Positions 9,806 to 18,689 of a stretch of DNA of 39,645 nucleotides are shown piece by piece. This stretch comes from Saprospiraceae bacterium (GTDB lineage Bacteria; Bacteroidota; Bacteroidia; Chitinophagales; Saprospiraceae). Numbering within the stretch: position 1 is the stretch's first letter; every line of letters begins with the position of its first letter. Both the position numbers and the translations under genes were made by a program. The stretch spans positions 1 through 39,645 of the forward strand of contig WFXH01000061.1 in the NCBI GenBank assembly GCA_015490715.1. Direction: 5' to 3'. The notes under the pieces were generated by a model. It was not told where the DNA came from. It searched no databases and saw only the letters and a program-made list of their open reading frames with translations.

Positions 9806-9829
9806 CAATTGGTCCAGTAATTTACCTGC

Positions 9830-9861
9830 CAAAGGTAAAGCGATTTGCCATTTTATACCAA
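9830..9861 (-). promoter_or_regulatory. Bacteroidota promoter of the 1546-aa secreted protein
   Basis: On the minus strand TTG (9859-9861) is followed after 21 nt by TACCTTTG (9830-9837), a full match to TTG-N(17-23)-TAnnTTTG. It sits about 25 nt before ATG 9805 and argues against a TTG start at 9832. Confidence 0.7.
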
Positions 9862-9925
9862 TGGATCACGCGCCTTAGCTCTTTTCATTGGCTATAAAAT
9901 ATTTCACCAGACAGATGCCGTACCG

Positions 9926-9933
9926 TACCTTTG
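9926..9933 (+). promoter_or_regulatory. Bacteroidota -7 box of lysS
   Basis: TACCTTTG matches TAnnTTTG perfectly. Transcription would begin near 9939-9941, which supports ATG 9957 rather than upstream starts. No TTG is found at the expected spacing; a TTTC at about 9902-9905 is the nearest. Confidence 0.5.
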
Positions 9934-9956
9934 TGGAAATGAAAAGTGGGAAGAGC

Positions 9957-11501
9957 ATGCGAAAGTTGAGTGACCAGGAGATCGAACGGCGCAAATCACT
10001 CGAAGCCCTAAAAGAGATGGGCATTGATCCCTACCCTCCTGAAGGTTGGGATGTGCGTCATACTTCCGAAGAGATTAAAGCCCGGTTTGGCAAGGGTGAG
10101 GAACTCGGCGAAGTATCTCTCGCAGGGCGCATCATGGCGCGGCGCATCATGGGCAAGGCCTCTTTTGTGGTTCTACAAGATCACCGCGGGAAAATACAGC
10201 TCTACGTTGCGCGCGATATTTTATGTCCTGGCGAGGATAAAACGCTCTACAACGAAGTGTTTAAAAAGTACCTCGATATCGGCGACATCATCGGGATACG
10301 CGGCGAAGTATTTGCTACACGCACCGGCGAGACGACCGTACGCGTCAAGGAGTTGAAATTGCTCGCCAAGTCCCTGCGCCCCTTGCCTATCGTCAAGGTC
10401 GATGCCGAGGGTAAGGTCCACGACGCCTTTACTGATCCCGAATTGCGGTATCGACAACGCTACGTCGATCTGATCGTCAACCCACACGTGCGGGAGATCT
10501 TCATACGAAGGGCCAAGATCATCGCCTCCATCCGAAAGTACTTCGACAGCCGCGGCTGGCTCGAAGTCGAAACCCCCATCCTCCAACCCGTCTACGGAGG
10601 AGCATCGGCTCGACCCTTTGTCACACACCACCACGCCTTGGACATCGATCTGTATCTCCGCATATCCAACGAGCTGTATCTCAAACGCCTCCTCGTCGGT
10701 GGCTATGAAGGCGTCTACGAAATTGGCAAAATGTTTCGCAATGAGGGCATGGATCGCACCCACAATCCAGAATTCACCCTCTTGGAAATGTATGTCGCAT
10801 ACAGGGACTACCACTGGATGATGGAAATGGTAGAAGACCTCCTGGAATACGTTACGACACAGACCACCGGAAGTTCAACGATTTCATACGGAGGGCATAC
10901 CATCGATTTTAAAGGGCCTTACAAACGATTGTCCATGACCGAAGCCATCCGTCAATACAGCGGGTACGATATACGCTCTATGGGCACGGAAGATCTCGAG
11001 CAAGCCTGTCGCCAATTGGGCATTGCCCCCGAAAAGGGATGGAGCCGAGGCAAGTACATCGACGAGCTCTTCGAAGCTACCGTCCAACCCCATCTCATCC
11101 AGCCCACCTACATTATGGATTATCCTATCGAGCTGACTCCGCTGGCAAAAAAACACCGCAGCGAAGACGGTCTGGTAGAGCGCTTTGAGCTGTTTGTCGC
11201 AGGCAAAGAACTCGCCAACGCCTACACCGAGCTCAACGATCCCATCGACCAACGCCAGCGCTTAGAAGAGCAGGCCCGCCAACGGGCCGCCGGCGATGAA
11301 GAAGCCATGCAGCTCGACGAAGATTTCCTCCGAGCCCTCGAATACGGCATGCCTCCCACCGCAGGACTCGGTATCGGCATCGACCGCCTCACCATGCTCC
11401 TCACCGACCAACATGCCATCCAGGAAGTGCTCCTCTTCCCTCAAATGAAACCCGAAAAAACCCAATCGAAATCCGAAACAAAGGATGCAAACCAGCATTG
11501 A
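9957..11501 (+). CDS. lysS: Lysyl-tRNA synthetase, class II
   Basis: Charges tRNA-Lys with lysine; cytoplasmic. The 514-aa product has the class II LysRS architecture. The N-terminus [19 protein letters not shown] is followed by MGIDPYP, then an OB-fold anticodon-binding domain (about 40-150, with [20 protein letters not shown]). The catalytic core has [12 protein letters not shown], motif 2 [20 protein letters not shown] (about residue 260) and motif 3 [13 protein letters not shown] (about 470) before the usual LLFPQMKPE end. Other in-frame starts at 9888 (TTG) and 9939 (ATG) are upstream or at the edge of the predicted transcription start, so 9957 is chosen. The next gene, a thioredoxin, has its own -7 box. 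Confidence 0.96.
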   Translation: MRKLSDQEIERRKSLEALKEMGIDPYPPEGWDVRHTSEEIKARFGKGEELGEVSLAGRIMARRIMGKASFVVLQDHRGKIQLYVARDILCPGEDKTLYNEVFKKYLDIGDIIGIRGEVFATRTGETTVRVKELKLLAKSLRPLPIVKVDAEGKVHDAFTDPELRYRQRYVDLIVNPHVREIFIRRAKIIASIRKYFDSRGWLEVETPILQPVYGGASARPFVTHHHALDIDLYLRISNELYLKRLLVGGYEGVYEIGKMFRNEGMDRTHNPEFTLLEMYVAYRDYHWMMEMVEDLLEYVTTQTTGSSTISYGGHTIDFKGPYKRLSMTEAIRQYSGYDIRSMGTEDLEQACRQLGIAPEKGWSRGKYIDELFEATVQPHLIQPTYIMDYPIELTPLAKKHRSEDGLVERFELFVAGKELANAYTELNDPIDQRQRLEEQARQRAAGDEEAMQLDEDFLRALEYGMPPTAGLGIGIDRLTMLLTDQHAIQEVLLFPQMKPEKTQSKSETKDANQH

Positions 11502-11551
11502 GACAAGAGAGCATGCTCATCAAACTCTGTGCACATACGTCAAAAGATTTG

Positions 11552-11559
11552 TATCTTTG
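11552..11559 (+). promoter_or_regulatory. Bacteroidota -7 box of the thioredoxin gene
   Basis: TATCTTTG lies 25 nt before the thioredoxin ATG and matches TAnnTTTG exactly. The -33 TTG is not evident. Confidence 0.55.
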
Positions 11560-11584
11560 GTGAAAGTATCAATCGCTGAGGATC

Positions 11585-11902
11585 ATGGGCACTTCGAAGC
11601 GAGGCAATTTCCAGCAACTTATCCAGTCGGATAAGCCCGTATTGATTGACTTTTCTGCCGAGTGGTGTGGCCCATGTCGGGCGATGGCGCCCGTACTCAA
11701 GCAACTGGCTCAGCGCATCGGAGATCGAGCAAAGATCATCAAAATCGATATCGACCGAAATCCCCACCTGGCGCAGCAATACCAAATCATGGGTGTGCCC
11801 ACCTTTATGCTCTTCAAAAAGGGTCAGCTGCTCTGGAAAGCATCGGGAATGCAATCGATCGACACCCTCGAGCAGGCTATCCTGCAAGCAAGTCAGTCGT
11901 AG
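11585..11902 (+). CDS. trxA: Thioredoxin
   Basis: Small dithiol oxidoreductase of the cytoplasm that reduces protein disulfides. At 105 aa it has the classic thioredoxin length. Seen: the active site [12 protein letters not shown] with Cys28 and Cys31, the cis-proline loop MGVPTFMLF (Pro72), a buried Asp in VLIDFSAEW, and no signal peptide. It follows lysS by 83 bp and converges on the gamma-glutamyltransferase-like gene with only 2 bp between stop codons. The sequence is typical TrxA rather than a periplasmic TlpA/ResA type. The gene symbol rests on family resemblance; genomes of this phylum often hold several paralogues. Confidence 0.93.
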   Translation: MGTSKRGNFQQLIQSDKPVLIDFSAEWCGPCRAMAPVLKQLAQRIGDRAKIIKIDIDRNPHLAQQYQIMGVPTFMLFKKGQLLWKASGMQSIDTLEQAILQASQS

Positions 11903-11904
11903 AC

Positions 11905-13419
11905 CTACGGTTGGTCTGCCACATATCCGATCCGGCCGATGCCATGGCGGCGAAAGTCTCCACAGGCTTCTAACAACTCCCCTCGCCTGCGCACCGCATG
12001 CACCCCTCCAAAATACATCGAGTAATCACTCCACTTCTGAATGCGATACCCCTTCCAAGACTCCTTCGACTCCAACCATGAGAGGCCCGGCTCAACCTGG
12101 ATGACGCCATCTTCGACGTGCATACGCGGGTGGCGAATGGCCTCTTCTAAGGTCTCTCCATGGCCGAGATGCTCGATGACTTGCGAAATCATATAGGGTA
12201 TACGACTCGCCCCTCCGCTACCCAAAATCACTCGTCCCAATTCCCCGCCCCGCACCAAGGTAGGACACATCATCGACATCAGCCGTACATTGGGCGGCCA
12301 GGTATGCGGACCGTTGGGCACAAGAGACGGCTCACCGAGCATGTTGTTCATATGGATGTCCGTATCAGGTATGAAATAGCTACTGCCCTCCCCTATACTA
12401 AAGGTGATGCCAATGGCATTGCCCTGGCCATCAATGACACTGAGATGCGAAGTACCCCTTGTAGCTACAGGACCCTGAAAGACTTCCCTTGCCTCGGGAT
12501 TGATCTTTTCCAGAGCTTCGGATATGCGTTCAGGCTGCTTCAACAAGGCATCGCAAATCATGCCTGCTCGTACCTTTCGATCAAAGGCAAGGATGTGTGG
12601 AGAGCGTGGCGGTATGTTGGCCAAATAGATATTCATCAATGCCCCACCCAAACTGGGATACCCCGTGGTAAACACCCGTACGTCGTTGTAACCAAAAGTC
12701 AGCGGTCGGCGGATATTGACGCGGTAATCTTCAAAATCCTCTCTCGTCAAAAATCCCCCCTGTTGCGCCATGTCGCGCGCCACGCGGTCGGCGATTTCCC
12801 CCTTGTAGAACAAATCTTGCCCCTCACGGCCGAGGGCATCGAGAAAATCAGCCATGCGGTCGGGATGAAATCGATCGCCCTGTTGCTTGATTTGTCCATT
12901 TTGATAAAACAGCTCACGCCCGCGCTCACTCTGCTTGAAGATGTTGCGCAAGAGATTAAAGTCCACCGCCTGAAAGCGATCGACTTCCACGCCATTTCTG
13001 GCAAGGGCAATAGCCGGCTGGATGAGCTCGCGCATCGGGATGGTCCCGTATAGCCGATGCAGTGCATACATGCCCGCAATACTGCCCGGCATCGCTACAG
13101 AGGCCAAACCCACGTAATACACCTCCACCGCATCGCCAAAATCCACCTCTATGGGGATGTAATCCACCGGGCGCTCTAAATCCTTGTGCTTTGGCGTGTG
13201 ACAGAAAAAATCGACCATCTGCACCTCACCCGAATCGACCATGCCCACCACGGCGAAGCCACCGCCCCCCGCCGAGGCCATACATGGCTCCGTGATAAAA
13301 GCCGCCATATAGGCCGCTATCGCAGCGTCGACGGCATTACCACCTTCCTGCAAAACCACTTCTGCCACTTCCAGAGTCTTCTCATGTCCGCAGGCTATGG
13401 CATATCCCCTTCGGCTCAT
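11905..13419 (-). CDS. Gamma-glutamyltransferase-family Ntn hydrolase
   Basis: Member of the gamma-glutamyltranspeptidase (GGT) family, which cleaves gamma-glutamyl bonds of glutathione and related amides after self-cleavage at an internal Thr. The 504-aa product shows EGGNAVDAAIAA and EPCMASAGGGGFAVV near the N-terminus, the nucleophile region RGTSHLSVID with Thr at about 323, and the small-subunit motif LGSGGASRIPYM. It is shorter than E. coli GGT (580 aa) and begins directly at MSRRGYAIACGHEKTLE without a signal peptide, so it may be cytoplasmic. Glutathione hydrolase, acylase or another amidase role cannot be separated from sequence. A TTG-started extension to 13464 overlaps the -7 box and is not used. 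I give no gene symbol because the substrate is uncertain. Confidence 0.85.
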   Translation of the reverse strand: MSRRGYAIACGHEKTLEVAEVVLQEGGNAVDAAIAAYMAAFITEPCMASAGGGGFAVVGMVDSGEVQMVDFFCHTPKHKDLERPVDYIPIEVDFGDAVEVYYVGLASVAMPGSIAGMYALHRLYGTIPMRELIQPAIALARNGVEVDRFQAVDFNLLRNIFKQSERGRELFYQNGQIKQQGDRFHPDRMADFLDALGREGQDLFYKGEIADRVARDMAQQGGFLTREDFEDYRVNIRRPLTFGYNDVRVFTTGYPSLGGALMNIYLANIPPRSPHILAFDRKVRAGMICDALLKQPERISEALEKINPEAREVFQGPVATRGTSHLSVIDGQGNAIGITFSIGEGSSYFIPDTDIHMNNMLGEPSLVPNGPHTWPPNVRLMSMMCPTLVRGGELGRVILGSGGASRIPYMISQVIEHLGHGETLEEAIRHPRMHVEDGVIQVEPGLSWLESKESWKGYRIQKWSDYSMYFGGVHAVRRRGELLEACGDFRRHGIGRIGYVADQP

Positions 13420-13452
13420 AACCCATTTCTTATTCCTTCCAATTTTATTTAA

Positions 13453-13460
13453 CAAAATTA
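13453..13460 (-). promoter_or_regulatory. Bacteroidota -7 box of the GGT-like gene
   Basis: The minus strand reads TAATTTTG, an exact TAnnTTTG match, about 34 nt before ATG 13419. A further TACCTTTA (minus, 13512-13519) is a one-mismatch alternative upstream. No clear -33 TTG is present for the nearer box. Confidence 0.45.
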
Positions 13461-13634
13461 ACAAATCCGCATTGCATAGCTAATTGATCCTGAAATTTTT
13501 TTCCATCAAGGTAAAGGTACGCTCCACCCTGCATTGCTTTCACAAAAATCTCTCCTATTTATACTAATGGCAAGCTGAATTTCGTCGAATGTATGAATTT
13601 CGGATTTTATCACCATAGGAAATATCTGCAAAGT

Positions 13635-15275
13635 ATGAGACATTGTATAAAATGGTGGGCGATCACCGCATGGTATTTACCCCTCATCACAGCAGCGCAG
13701 GTACGCGTCGAAACGCAGCTGAGTGCGGTCAAACTCTATCAACAAGGGGCAGAAGTACACCGAAAGGCCACCATACACCTCCGTCCCGGGGTACAAACCC
13801 TCCACCTGACCAATGTATATCACCGCCTGCTTCCGCAGTCGATCCGCATACGCGGCATTGGCGAGTGGAATGTGCTGTCGGTAGAGTTTCGCAAAGAGAA
13901 GCAGCTCGAGCTCAAAACCCATCCCAAACTGCGCGATTTGTATGCACAGCTCGACAACACCCGATCCAAACGCCGAGAAAAGGAGGCTCAAATCCAAACG
14001 CTCAACGACCTCATCCATATGCTGACTGGTAATGCTGCTGCGGACACAAAGCGCAAAGACCCAAAAAAGGTACAACAGCCCGGAGGCACCCCTCTATCCC
14101 TACAGCTCGAACTCCAACCCACCGAGCTCGAACGCTTCCAGGAAGTCTTGCTCAGGCGGCTCAACGAGTATCGCGTACGCATCCTCCAACTTCAATCCGA
14201 AATCGAAAATCTCGCAGAAAAGGAACGCACCCTCATACAAGAGCTAAAACCGCTCGAACAACAGGTGCGGAAGCGAGTGGAGGGCTATATCGAACTCTTG
14301 GTCGAAGCTAAAATTGAAGAAGACGTACCTCTCGAAATCTCCTATATCCTACCAGATGCGCACTGGCAGAGTCATTACGATATACATGCTTCGACGGAAG
14401 AGGAGCAGCTTACCGTCGGCCATTACGCCATTGTCGAGCAGCAAAGCGGCGAAGACTGGACCGGCATACCACTCACCGTGGCCATGGGCTCCCCTTTAAT
14501 ATCGGTATCCGTGCCCCAACTCCAACCGTGGTACCTCAGTTTAGACCCCCCCGTTGTGATCTACCGCCAGCATCGTGCAGCCGAGGCACCCATAGGTGGT
14601 AAGCCCTATACAAGAGAAGACGCAGCGCCTAAACACCAGCCTTTGGCCGAGCGCCAAGAGACAGCGCTCAACCTCCAATACCACATCGACCACGTGGGAG
14701 TCTCCATTCCCAGCGGCCAAAAGCGCAAGATTTTACTCGAATCTCACCACCCAAAAGCGAGCTTCATCTATGTGATGGTGCTCAAATACAGCAACACCGC
14801 CTTCCTGGAGGCGCGCCTTGCCAATTGGTATTCGTACTTTCCCGTCTCGGCCGAAGCACAAATCATCGTCGACGGTGCCGTGGGCTCTAAGACCTATATC
14901 GATGTCCAAAATCCCGAAGATACCCTCCAACTGGCACTCGGAAGAGTCGAAGCCATCGTCGGAAGACGCCAGCGCATAGGAGAGTATAAAAAGGTCAACA
15001 AACTCACCGGCAAGGCCACACGACAGCGCAAGTGGCAGATCAGCGTCAAAAACAACCTCAGCCGAACGGTAACCGTAGAAATTCGCGAACCGATACCCAT
15101 CAGCACCGATAAATCCATCTCCATCGACTATCAAATTCCCCACAACGGCGTCGTGGATCCCGCCTCCGGCATCCTCAAATGGATCTTATCGCTTCAGCCG
15201 CATCAAAGCATTCGCTTCCAATACGGCTACAGCGCGCGCTATCCAGCCAAGAAGGTCCTCTGGGGATGGCACTAA
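13635..15275 (+). CDS. MuiA-like DUF4139/DUF4140 secreted protein
   Basis: A 546-aa exported protein resembling the mucoidy inhibitor MuiA family (DUF4140 followed by DUF4139). Seen: a signal peptide (MRHCIKWWAITAWYLPLITA, cleaved before AQV); an N-terminal beta domain (about 22-90, with VKLYQQGAEVHRKA and LRPGVQTLHLTNV, typical DUF4140); two charged helical stretches (about 95-135 and 170-225) likely to form coiled coils; then the DUF4139 beta region (about 230-546) with ISYILPDAHWQSHYDIH, SGEDWTGIPLTVAMGSP and a C-terminal IRFQYGYSARYPAKK. The start at 13593 would put 14 charged residues ahead of the signal peptide, so ATG 13635 is chosen. The family role is poorly known; no enzymatic motif is visible. 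Confidence 0.85.
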   Translation: MRHCIKWWAITAWYLPLITAAQVRVETQLSAVKLYQQGAEVHRKATIHLRPGVQTLHLTNVYHRLLPQSIRIRGIGEWNVLSVEFRKEKQLELKTHPKLRDLYAQLDNTRSKRREKEAQIQTLNDLIHMLTGNAAADTKRKDPKKVQQPGGTPLSLQLELQPTELERFQEVLLRRLNEYRVRILQLQSEIENLAEKERTLIQELKPLEQQVRKRVEGYIELLVEAKIEEDVPLEISYILPDAHWQSHYDIHASTEEEQLTVGHYAIVEQQSGEDWTGIPLTVAMGSPLISVSVPQLQPWYLSLDPPVVIYRQHRAAEAPIGGKPYTREDAAPKHQPLAERQETALNLQYHIDHVGVSIPSGQKRKILLESHHPKASFIYVMVLKYSNTAFLEARLANWYSYFPVSAEAQIIVDGAVGSKTYIDVQNPEDTLQLALGRVEAIVGRRQRIGEYKKVNKLTGKATRQRKWQISVKNNLSRTVTVEIREPIPISTDKSISIDYQIPHNGVVDPASGILKWILSLQPHQSIRFQYGYSARYPAKKVLWGWH

Positions 15276-15435
15276 TAGCACCACCAATTTGCCCCACCGA
15301 CGGAGTTAAAAACAGGAGTAAGGCCCACCCTACTACGGCGTATTCGCATCTGTGCAAATATGTTTTTCTGTGCCTGTATAAACGGTGTATGAAATCGTAC
15401 GTGCTATAGGGAGGACTTCGGGCGACGTTCGGATG

Positions 15436-15520
15436 TACCCGGAGCGGGACTTGAACCCGCATGCCCAAACTGGGCACAGGATTTTAAGTCCTGCGTGTAT
15501 ACCAATTCCACCATCCGGGC
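15436..15520 (-). tRNA. tRNA-Leu (anticodon UAA)
   Basis: The minus strand folds as a class II (long variable arm) tRNA. The acceptor GCCCGGA pairs with TCCGGGT, including a G-U at the end. The D region is GGTGGAATTGGTATACAC; the anticodon stem CAGGA/TCCTG encloses CTTAAAA (anticodon TAA). The variable arm is TGCCCAGTTTGGGCA and the T arm GCGGGTTCAAGTCCCGC, with discriminator A. The CCA end is not encoded. It lies 10 bp downstream of tRNA-Gly and is surely co-transcribed with it. Confidence 0.95.
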
Positions 15521-15530
15521 ATGGGAAAAG

Positions 15531-15643
<113 letters not shown>

Positions 15644-15648
<5 letters not shown>

Positions 15649-15674
15649 TTACGACTTTTCAACGAGCAATGCAA
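15644..15674 (-). promoter_or_regulatory. Promoter of the tRNA-Gly/tRNA-Leu unit
   Basis: On the minus strand TTG (15672-15674) is followed after 20 nt by TAATTTTG (15644-15651), a perfect Bacteroidota promoter. The -7 box runs into TTTTGC-AAGC-GCAAAA. The tRNA-Arg promoter at 27120-27150 has the same -7 box, spacing and a related palindrome. Confidence 0.75.
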
Positions 15675-15775
15675 GATAAATGCTCAAAAATTTTTCTCGC
15701 CTCTTCGGCAATGACAATAACGCACAAAGGGCAAAAATGTTTTCCTAGATTGCAGCGTACTCTTGCTTTGGTACA

Positions 15776-18643
15776 CTACGATTGTTCCTTGAAATAATAG
15801 GCTTCGTCGACTGGGCGTAGCGGTCTTTTGAGCCACAGAGGACGCCGCAATCCATTGGGTCCTGGAGCAGGGCGCGTCATTTTCAGCCACTCTCGGTACA
15901 CTTCCATCGACTTATTGGTATCGACGACGACATCGCCGTACTTGTCGTTGGGTCCGGGTTTTTCGATGCGGGCACGTTGGAGCCATGCGTGGTGTCCGCT
16001 CACCGGATCAGGGTGGACTGCATGGGTGAGGTTTTGGTGCACGCCGCCATCGAGCCAGAAGATGCGCGCGCTGTCCTTATCGCTGCTCTTAAACGGACGG
16101 ACGCTCTCCACGGGCGACATTTTCCAACGGCCCTTGCCATCGTGTTCAATCTGCACGACATTGGACAACCAGCGATTGCCCGTATCCTGCTTTCGACGCC
16201 ATCGGCCGAGGTGATGGGAGCACGCTACCACACCGGGACGTATCGCATGGGTCACCCACACGCGATCGACAAAATGGCCGATATCGGTTACGATTTTCAC
16301 CAAATCACCCGTTTTAAATCCGTATTTTTTGGCATCGTCGGGATGCATCCAGATGGGGTTGCGATGGGCGATTTCGGCAAGCCACTTGGCATTGGCCGAT
16401 CGCGAATGGATGTGGACTGGCAATCGGAAGTTGGGCAGCAAGACATACTCGCCCTCCTTGAGATTGTCGCGGTGGATATGGCTCTTGATATAGCAGGGCA
16501 AGGCATACTCAGGCCATTTCCAATCGACCATAGTTTGGGAATAGAGCTCATTCTTACGCGACGGCGTCGGAAACCCGACGTAGGCTTTGCCGTCGACCAT
16601 CACCCCTATGGCCTTGCCATCCTTGTATACGACATCCGTCTCAGGATCGACGGTGCTTCCTTCGAGCTCTTCTTCTGTAAGAGGTTTGAGATGCTTGTTG
16701 TACGAGGTCTTTTCGACTTCAAAGGCACCGTATTTGCGCATGTACTCCAGCTCGGCAAACGGCCCTGTAAAGCCGGCCTTCTTCGCCGCTTCGGGCAGCC
16801 CCGGGACGCGCTCGAAGATGTATTGATAATACTCGTCGATGGTAATTTTTTCGCCCTCGCGATAGGGGGAGATAAACTGCTCGCGGATGCCGAGTGAGCC
16901 ATCGGGATCGATTTTCCAGGAAAGCTCGATCCAAAATTCGTCCTCTTCCCAAACTTCGCCGGGGTTGACTTCGTAGGTAAAACGCACCTCTTTGCCCATG
17001 CGGCGCGCTGCTTCGCGCAACACGGGTTGGCGAAAGGCAATCCACACGCCATTGTGGGTCTCGTAGCTGTTGAGATCGTGGCGTTCGGAGGCGTGTCCCA
17101 TGGGTAAGACGTAATCGGCAAAGTAAGCCGTTTCGTTCCACGTAGGCGTCAGCGCAATGTGCATGCCGATCTTCTCCTCATCGAGGAGCATTTCAATCCA
17201 CGAAAATCCATCCGGATAGGTCCATACGGGATTGAATACCCGTGTAAAGTACACATCGATGCTGCCGCGCCCCTCCTTGAGCATGTGCGGAAGGATAAAG
17301 CTCATCTCAAAATGCGCCAGGGGATATTCCGGCGGAAAATGGAGCTCGTTCCAAACCTTAATGGGGGGCGGCACTTTAAAGAATTGCGGTTTGAACTTAT
17401 TCCACGCGTTGGGGCTTGTACCTCCACGCGTACCGACACTGCCCACGAGTACGCAAAGGAAATGCAATGCACGCGAAACGGTCCAGCCCCCGAGATTGCC
17501 GATCGAGGCCGAACGCCAGGTATGCGTAGCAAAACGCGTCCCGGCGCGAGCGATTTCATACGCAATCTCTCGGATGGTTTCGGCCGGAATGCCGCTCTCC
17601 TTGGAAGCAAATTCCACAGTAAAGTCCTTGTACTCGTCGATGAGACACTGGATGAAGACATCGAAGTCGAGCGGTTTGTCGGGATGCCGCGCCTTCATAT
17701 ACTGCTTCCAATTGACCCAATTGCGCATAAATTCCCTGTTGTACAGCCCCTCTTCGAGGATGATCTTGGCCCATGCCAGCATCACGGCCACTTCGGTGCC
17801 GGGATAGGTGGGTAGCCAGTAATCGGCCATCGAAGCGGTGTTGGACAGGCGCGGATCCATTACACAGAGCTTTGCCCCCTTCATCTTTCCTTCGATAATG
17901 CGCTGCGCATGAGGGTTGAAATAGTGACCGGATTCGAGATGGGCAGAGATGAGCAGAATAAAGCGCGCATTGGCGTGGTCGGGACTTGGTCGGTCGTAGC
18001 CATACCAAAGGGCATATCCCGTACGTGCGCCGGCCGAGCAAATATTGGTGTGGCTGTTGTGGCCATCGACGCCCCAGGCCTGCAAGACGCGATTGGCGTA
18101 GCCCTCATGGCCAGGCCTTCCGACGTGGTAGACTACCTTGTCGCGGCGACCTGCCAAGAGGGATTGGCGTATGCGTGCTGCTATTTCATCGAGGGCCTGC
18201 TCCCAGCTGATGCGCTCCCACTTGCCCTCACCGCGTTTGCCCTTGCGCTTGAGTGGATAGAGGATGCGATCCGGGTCTGTTATTTGATTGATCGTCGCAG
18301 GACCTTTCGCACAGTTGCGCCCACGACTGCCGGGATGGTGGGGGTTGCCCTCAAACTTGACCACGCGCATTTCTTCGCGGTCGATGTAAGCCGTCAGACC
18401 ACAGGCAGACTCACAATTAAAACACGTCGTGGGCACCAGCATATAGCGCTTTTTGCTCGGCGCAGGCCAGCTACGACTATCCAGGACCTCCAAATCATCC
18501 CAATGCGAAATATCGGGATACGGCTTGAGCTCGCCACCGTCCGAATATCGCGGCACCTTTGTGATAGTATCTGTTTTCAATTCGGGTATGATGCCCACTT
18601 TTTCGGCTACGCGCTCAATCCAACTCTTTTTCTTCACCGACAT
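15776..18643 (-). CDS. Molybdopterin oxidoreductase catalytic subunit (Psr/Phs/Soe-like, cytoplasmic)
   Basis: Catalytic subunit of a complex iron-sulfur molybdoenzyme (DMSO reductase superfamily), 955 aa. Seen: an N-terminal [4Fe-4S] motif with Cys74, Cys77, Cys81 and Cys111 (TTCFNCESACGL ... GRNCAKG); cofactor-binding motifs including GHNSHTNICSAGARTGY, where Cys202 could be the Mo ligand, and AKLCVMDPRLSNTASMADYW; and a C-terminal dinucleotide-binding region with NPIWMHPDDAKKYGFKTGD. There is no Tat signal: the protein starts MSVKKKSWIERVAEKVG, so it should stay in the cytoplasm. It is the second gene after an FeS-NrfD fusion, 46 bp away. Candidates by architecture are SoeA-like sulfite dehydrogenase or a polysulfide/thiosulfate-type enzyme working with quinone; the substrate is not determinable here. 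It is not the cofactor-free ActB of alternative complex III, because the pair lacks the other Act subunits. Confidence 0.88.
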   Translation of the reverse strand: MSVKKKSWIERVAEKVGIIPELKTDTITKVPRYSDGGELKPYPDISHWDDLEVLDSRSWPAPSKKRYMLVPTTCFNCESACGLTAYIDREEMRVVKFEGNPHHPGSRGRNCAKGPATINQITDPDRILYPLKRKGKRGEGKWERISWEQALDEIAARIRQSLLAGRRDKVVYHVGRPGHEGYANRVLQAWGVDGHNSHTNICSAGARTGYALWYGYDRPSPDHANARFILLISAHLESGHYFNPHAQRIIEGKMKGAKLCVMDPRLSNTASMADYWLPTYPGTEVAVMLAWAKIILEEGLYNREFMRNWVNWKQYMKARHPDKPLDFDVFIQCLIDEYKDFTVEFASKESGIPAETIREIAYEIARAGTRFATHTWRSASIGNLGGWTVSRALHFLCVLVGSVGTRGGTSPNAWNKFKPQFFKVPPPIKVWNELHFPPEYPLAHFEMSFILPHMLKEGRGSIDVYFTRVFNPVWTYPDGFSWIEMLLDEEKIGMHIALTPTWNETAYFADYVLPMGHASERHDLNSYETHNGVWIAFRQPVLREAARRMGKEVRFTYEVNPGEVWEEDEFWIELSWKIDPDGSLGIREQFISPYREGEKITIDEYYQYIFERVPGLPEAAKKAGFTGPFAELEYMRKYGAFEVEKTSYNKHLKPLTEEELEGSTVDPETDVVYKDGKAIGVMVDGKAYVGFPTPSRKNELYSQTMVDWKWPEYALPCYIKSHIHRDNLKEGEYVLLPNFRLPVHIHSRSANAKWLAEIAHRNPIWMHPDDAKKYGFKTGDLVKIVTDIGHFVDRVWVTHAIRPGVVACSHHLGRWRRKQDTGNRWLSNVVQIEHDGKGRWKMSPVESVRPFKSSDKDSARIFWLDGGVHQNLTHAVHPDPVSGHHAWLQRARIEKPGPNDKYGDVVVDTNKSMEVYREWLKMTRPAPGPNGLRRPLWLKRPLRPVDEAYYFKEQS

Positions 18644-18689
18644 TGCTCGTACGATTTTATGCTGTTAAAAAGGTACTTGCACATATGAA

